NCBI GenBank assembly: GCA_964384025.1
Contig: CAYLJJ010000010.1
Location: 1-64,000 of the forward strand
Direction: 5' to 3'
DNA: 64,000 nt
DNA from: CAYLJJ01 sp964384025
GTDB lineage: Bacteria; Myxococcota_A; Bradymonadia; UBA7976; UBA1532
How positions within the stretch are numbered: position 1 is the first letter of the stretch; every line of letters starts with the position of its first letter. Position numbers and translations under genes: made by a program. Under the pieces are notes generated by a model. That model was given only the letters and a program-made list of their open reading frames with translations, was not told the origin of the DNA and ran no database searches. Below, one piece after another: positions 60,274-64,000 of the stretch.

Positions 60274-61106
60274 CAGAGTTGTAGCTCCATCCCCTCTCGA
60301 GCGAGCTGGACACGGAGCCCTGAGGCAGACCCTCTCAGTTGTCGCTTAACCCACTTCAGATGTCCATCCAGGAACTCATCATGGTGTCCAGGAGCATGAT
60401 GGCTCCCCAAGAGCCAAGGAATTCCAGCGGCCAGGGCCAGCTCAAGGCCATGCTCTAAGGTAGAGTGCCCCCAACCCCGACATTGGCTCAGCTCCTCTTG
60501 AGTGAACATGGCATCGTAGATCAGGATATCACTCCCCTGAATCCACCTCAGCAGCTCAGGATCTACTCTATCCTCCTGGTGCTCTGTGTCGCAGAGGTAG
60601 GCTACGCTACGCCCCCCTCGATTGATTCGCAGACCTAGACAGCCACCTGGATGATTCAGAGGCTGGGTTTGAACCTCCACATCTCCCAGCTTCAATCGAC
60701 CATGTTGGGGCAGCGTGAGGAAACGCAGATCGGAGCTTAAAGCTGAGAGATCAGCGGGAAAAAAGGGAGAGATCATCTGCTGTCGAAGCGCCTCCTCTGG
60801 ACCCAAGCTCAGATCTGGACCATAGATGTTGATCCCCTGTCCAGGCAGATAAAGGGGATCGAAGAAGGGCAGACCCTGGATATGATCCCAGTGGTAGTGC
60901 CCTAAGAATAGATGGAGCGGAGAGCTTGGGCGCTGAGTTAGGGAGCGTCCAAGGGCACGGATCCCTGTCCCAGCGTCGATGATAAAGGTCTGCTCTCCGA
61001 GACGAATCTCTAGACAGGAGGTGTTGCCCCCGTAGCGCAAAGTCTCTGGGCCGGGAACGGGTAAGCTTCCACGTACTCCCCAGAACTTGAGAATCATCGT
61101 TGACAT
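60273..61106 (-). CDS. MBL-fold metallo-hydrolase
   Basis: 277 residues from the ATG at 61106; a longer frame reaches 61151 and neither has a clear ribosome binding site. The metallo-beta-lactamase core has LGHYHWDHIQGLPFF (HxHxDH site, about 76-90), a central His (NHPGGCLG) and a later Asp in YLCDTEH, with GHSTLEHG and SHHAPGHHDEF near the end. The start ILKFWGVRGSLPVPG is typical of the cyclic-phosphodiesterase/RNase-Z-like branch used with response regulators. Substrate not readable. It is coupled with the glycoside hydrolase gene. Confidence 0.85.
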   Translation of the reverse strand: MSTMILKFWGVRGSLPVPGPETLRYGGNTSCLEIRLGEQTFIIDAGTGIRALGRSLTQRPSSPLHLFLGHYHWDHIQGLPFFDPLYLPGQGINIYGPDLSLGPEEALRQQMISPFFPADLSALSSDLRFLTLPQHGRLKLGDVEVQTQPLNHPGGCLGLRINRGGRSVAYLCDTEHQEDRVDPELLRWIQGSDILIYDAMFTQEELSQCRGWGHSTLEHGLELALAAGIPWLLGSHHAPGHHDEFLDGHLKWVKRQLRGSASGLRVQLAREGMELQL

Positions 61107-61207
61107 GGGCGCGGAGTATTCAGCACTCGCTCTCAGAATACTAGAGAACAAGCAGGGAAGGGTTCTTTGGAAAGCTTGTGAATTTGCTGAAGGGAGGTTT
61201 TAGACGA

Positions 61208-61654
61208 TCAGATGTCGACTGCGTCTAGATCAGCCTCAGGTACGCCGACGGTGAGGAGGATTTCACGGGTCAGGCCGTTGCGCTTAGCATAGTTGGGGAG
61301 CATCTCCAAGAAGCGGCGATGCAACTCAGCGGGAGCGCTGCGGGTCAAAGCAGCCTCTAGACTGGCTTTACGAGCCATCCAGATCGCGCGCTCGGAAGGC
61401 AGGAGAGGAAGCTCCTTCTCTACGGTGCCAACGCGCTTGCCATCCTTAAAAACGGGAGCCTTCTTAATGCGTGAGCCTCGCTCGAGCATGGCGCTGATAT
61501 CAGAGATCTTCTTGCGCTTACGCTCGATGGCTCGCCCCTGAAGGGACTTGATGTAACGGTTGAACAAGCCGCGCTGGGACTTAGACACTGCGCCCAACTC
61601 TCGAGCTTCTGTGGTGATGTTGCCTCGTCGGCCCTTTTTCTTGGTTTCGGCCAT
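61208..61654 (-). CDS. Small basic protein of unknown function
   Basis: 148 residues from the ATG at 61654, which has GAGGA upstream; a longer frame to 61765 is AT-rich and unlikely. The N-terminal half is Lys/Arg-rich (AETKKKGRRGN, AIERKRKKIS), while the C-terminal part is helical with a mixed charge. This composition suits a nucleic-acid-binding protein, but no fold is recognised. It is single on the minus strand with a long AT-richer leader (61655-62028). Confidence 0.68.
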   Translation of the reverse strand: MAETKKKGRRGNITTEARELGAVSKSQRGLFNRYIKSLQGRAIERKRKKISDISAMLERGSRIKKAPVFKDGKRVGTVEKELPLLPSERAIWMARKASLEAALTRSAPAELHRRFLEMLPNYAKRNGLTREILLTVGVPEADLDAVDI

Positions 61655-62028
61655 TTTGTTGTCCTCAAATTTGAAAGTTATGGCTCGCGAATGAACCCTT
61701 TGGATTCTGAGAGAATATAATTCTAAAGGAAAGAGTGTGCAAGCTCTCTTTTTACTCTTGTTCAAGAAGAAGGTCTAAAACCTGAATCTCGCTCCTCGAA
61801 TCGGAGAGATGATTAAGGGAGTGGTATTATAAGAGCTGGGCCGGAATTAAGCTTTCGAATATTCTTGGTTTCGGAGGAGCTGGGTACGATATTGTTCTAT
61901 TTTTCTAGGCGGGCATCTTTTGGGTATAAGGCGTAGAGCTAAGAGCCAGCCTAGGATATTCCCGAGGCCTGCACTCCTGTGGTATTAAAGAGTTTGAATC
62001 CAAAATATGAGCCCCCAATTAAGTCTAG
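61655..62028. other. Divergent intergenic region, AT-rich, no gene seen
   Basis: 374 bases between the small basic protein (minus) and the DAHP synthase (plus). It should hold both promoters. No tRNA, conserved RNA motif or reading frame is evident. The DAHP synthase start lacks a strong ribosome binding site. Confidence 0.4.
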
Positions 62029-62985
62029 ATGGTCGTTTTCCTCAAAGAACATGTCGAACCAAGCAGTGTAGAGAGCGCGCTCAAAGGTCTGGGACTCTGG
62101 ACTCAGGCTCAACACGGTGCCCAGGGAGAGATTCAGGCTTTCCTTGTCCAATCTCCCTCTCCCAAAATCTCTCCTGAGCGGCTTCGGGCTCTCCCTGGGG
62201 TCTCCCAAGTCCTGAGTCCTCAAAGCCCCTACCCTTTAGTAGAGGCTCAAACAGCACAGCAGAGAACGCTTCCTCGTCTTATCGCAGGGCCATGCAGCGC
62301 TGAATCTCGTCAATCTCTGATGGATGTGGCCGCCCTGGTAGCATCCTTGGGAGGAGAGATGTTGCGAGGAGGGGCCTTTAAGCCGCGTAGCTCTCCCTAC
62401 TCCTTTTCAGGTCACGGCCGTAAGGCCCTGGGCTGGCTAAGAGAGGCCGCTGACGCTCAGAAACTCGGCCTTGTGACCGAAGTACTCTCAGAGCTGGAGG
62501 TGGAGGCGGTGGCTGAGGTAGCCGATTGGGTTCAGATTGGCTCCCGCAATATGCAGAACTTCGCCCTCCTTCAAGCTGTGGGTCGCACAGGAGCCCAAGT
62601 CCTCCTTAAACGCGGAATGTCCGCTCGCATTAAAGAGTGGCTACTCTCCGCTGAGCATCTCCTTAAGGCGGGAGCTGCTGGGGTGGTTTTCTGTGAGCGA
62701 GGCCTCCGCAGCTTTGATCCAGAGACCCGCTCTCTCCTGGATCTGAGCGCCGTGGCGCTGCTCAAAGAGGTCTATGGTCAAGCGATTATCGTCGATCCCT
62801 CTCACGCTGCTGGGCGCCGTGATCTCCTGCCCGCTCTGGCCCGCGCGGCCTGCGCAGCGGGGGCTGACGGTGTGATGCTGGAGATCCATCTAAACTCAGC
62901 GGCAGCTCGCAGCGATGGACCTCAAGCTTTAGATGAAGCTGGGCTGCGCGCAGTGGCTCAGGCGGTCGGGGTCTCATGTCCCTAA
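62029..62985 (+). CDS. aroF: 3-deoxy-7-phosphoheptulonate (DAHP) synthase, type I-beta
   Basis: 318 residues. Condenses phosphoenolpyruvate and erythrose-4-phosphate, the first step of the shikimate pathway. The N-terminal ferredoxin-like part (about 1-70, FLKEHVE to YPLVEAQTAQQ) and the barrel (about 80-318) match the I-beta type: IAGPCSAE, RGGAFKPRSSPYSF, IQIGSRNMQNF, LLKRGMS and IIVDPSHAAGRRDL. The N-terminal domain may be regulatory. The next gene starts inside its last ten bases and is chorismatase-like, so this copy probably serves a special pathway rather than only aromatic amino acids. The symbol is by family and may differ between organisms. Confidence 0.93.
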   Translation: MVVFLKEHVEPSSVESALKGLGLWTQAQHGAQGEIQAFLVQSPSPKISPERLRALPGVSQVLSPQSPYPLVEAQTAQQRTLPRLIAGPCSAESRQSLMDVAALVASLGGEMLRGGAFKPRSSPYSFSGHGRKALGWLREAADAQKLGLVTEVLSELEVEAVAEVADWVQIGSRNMQNFALLQAVGRTGAQVLLKRGMSARIKEWLLSAEHLLKAGAAGVVFCERGLRSFDPETRSLLDLSAVALLKEVYGQAIIVDPSHAAGRRDLLPALARAACAAGADGVMLEIHLNSAAARSDGPQALDEAGLRAVAQAVGVSCP

Positions 62986-64000
62986 AATATCTTGATCTTG
63001 GGAAAGCTGAGCTGCGCTGTCGCCTGAGCAGCTTGGGACCGGAGACTCATCTTCTCTTAGAGCCCAGGAGTTCGGCTGGCTTTGAATATCAACTGAAGTT
63101 GCTCAAGGAGGGCCTGAAGAGCGCGCTTAAGACTCAGGGGTTGGCCCCAGAGGGCTTGACCTTCCTGGATCTCTTCCTCAGCGATCCCTTGCATCAGCCG
63201 ATCCCTTCTGAGGGGCTCTTTAATGGCCCTCTCCTCTCAATCAAAGGGATGAGCCCCCTGGGTCCTGCTCGCTTGGCATTGAGGGCGGTTCATCTACAGG
63301 GCCTGCACAGAACCCAGCTCCCCGGTGGGCTTCTCTTAGAAGGACAGGATCAGCGACAGCTCTGGCTTGGAGATCTACATAGCCTTCAAGGAGGGGCTAA
63401 AGAACAGACCCAAGCCCTCTTGAGCCAGTTGCAGAAGCACGCCTCGAAGCAGAGCTTCTCTCTTCGAGAGCACCTAGTTCGCACCTGGGTCTATGTTCAA
63501 GATATCGATCTTCGTTATTCGGCAATGGTGCAGGGGCGAGCCCGCTTCTATGAGGCTCTAGGCTTCTCAGAGGCTCTGCGCTTCCCTGCCAGCACTGGCA
63601 TCGGGGCTCGTCCTCTGCCTCTCAAGGCTCTGGTCAGCGTCAATGCTCTCTTGGTGAAGGGTCCTGAGATTCGGCGGATGGAAGCCCCTGGTTTTATGCC
63701 CCCCGCTTCCAGCTATGGCGTCGGCTTTGATCGAGGCATTGAGCTGCGCTTCTCTGAGCATCGCCAGCTCCACCTCTCAGGGACCGCCAGCATTAACGCC
63801 CAGGGCCAAATTCTACATGCTGAGGTTGAGGCTCAGACTGAACGAACCTTGGAGAACCTCGAAGCCCTCCTGAGCAGCTCAGGGGCTGGCCCTCAAGATC
63901 TAGCCTATCTCCTGATCTACCTGCGAGACTGGAAAGATGGAGAGCGGGTCCAGGAGCGCATTAAGGCCCTGGGTTGGGGGGAGATCCCCAGCCTCAAGCT
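62976..64000 (+). CDS. Chorismatase-like protein (FkbO/Hyg5/XanB2 family), 3' end outside window
   Basis: 341 residues seen, open at the right edge. The ATG overlaps the DAHP synthase stop region by ten bases, indicating coupled translation. The pattern VRTWVYVQDID, then RARFYEALGF, FPASTGIGARP and a later beta-rich RidA-like part matches the chorismatase family, made of two fused YjgF/RidA-type domains. These hydrolyse chorismate to a dihydroxycyclohexadiene-carboxylate or to 3-/4-hydroxybenzoate, depending on subtype. The key C-terminal residues that decide the product lie near or past the edge. With DAHP synthase next to it, a chorismate-derived benzoate pathway is inferred. Confidence 0.84.
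   Translation, partial: MSLKYLDLGKAELRCRLSSLGPETHLLLEPRSSAGFEYQLKLLKEGLKSALKTQGLAPEGLTFLDLFLSDPLHQPIPSEGLFNGPLLSIKGMSPLGPARLALRAVHLQGLHRTQLPGGLLLEGQDQRQLWLGDLHSLQGGAKEQTQALLSQLQKHASKQSFSLREHLVRTWVYVQDIDLRYSAMVQGRARFYEALGFSEALRFPASTGIGARPLPLKALVSVNALLVKGPEIRRMEAPGFMPPASSYGVGFDRGIELRFSEHRQLHLSGTASINAQGQILHAEVEAQTERTLENLEALLSSSGAGPQDLAYLLIYLRDWKDGERVQERIKALGWGEIPSLK

Noticed and set aside
61655..62028. Search for a tRNA or small RNA in the long divergent gap
   Set aside because: No cloverleaf, T-loop consensus or stable hairpin with T-run was found.

Overview
The window looks like chromosomal DNA of a Myxococcota- or Bradymonadales-like deltaproteobacterium. This is inferred from content, not from a marker gene: giant Cys-rich exported proteins with DUF4215, EGF-like and MopE-like repeats, many lipoproteins with Asp-rich N-termini, Ser/Thr kinases fused to other domains, PATAN (DUF4388), J-domain and TPR proteins, and a MYXO-CTERM-like tail on a subtilase. 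Most genes are moderately GC-rich and tightly packed. No rRNA, tRNA or CRISPR array was recognised.

Layout. 1-10.9 kb: a giant Cys-rich surface protein cut by the left edge, then two exported lipoproteins on the minus strand, one with lamin-tail domains joined to a glucan-water-dikinase-like phosphohistidine and ATP-binding unit. 11.1-12.3 kb: AT-rich stretch with one membrane protein of unknown function. 12.3-16.6 kb: clearly GC-richer block holding a minus-strand operon (ECF sigma factor, anti-sigma factor, exported caspase-like protease with a beta-barrel-like tail, lipoprotein) and a divergent cytochrome c lipoprotein; it ends in decayed DNA with a LysR-type HTH fragment. 17.2-22.3 kb: pseudo-receiver/PATAN/TPR protein, inorganic pyrophosphatase, a probably frameshifted accessory gene and an orphan gp5/VgrG-like spike protein. 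22.5-29.9 kb: second giant Cys-rich lipoprotein, a pseudokinase and a GIDE-like protein.

30-35.3 kb: housekeeping and catabolic genes (thioesterase, DusA-like enzyme, glutamate-semialdehyde dehydrogenase plus class III aminotransferase, ferritin-like protein). 35.3-37.8 kb: a J-domain protein and a lidless Hsp70, divergently transcribed around an inverted repeat. 37.8-41.1 kb: subtilase and an IS1595-type transposase remnant. 41.2-56.3 kb: TPR/transglutaminase protein, SDR lacking its catalytic Lys, esterase, phosphohexomutase coupled to a kinase-FGE fusion, HExxH protein, FadL-like porin, tandem LCCL protein, L,D-transpeptidase and fructosamine kinase. 56.4-61.7 kb: lipoprotein, an AT-richer junction with a truncated MopE-like gene, GH113-like hydrolase, MBL-fold enzyme and a small basic protein. 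62.0-64.0 kb: DAHP synthase overlapping a chorismatase-like gene cut by the right edge, probably the start of a chorismate-derived benzoate pathway.

The best candidates for a less described system are the sigma/anti-sigma/caspase-barrel/lipoprotein operon and the exported dikinase-like lipoprotein.
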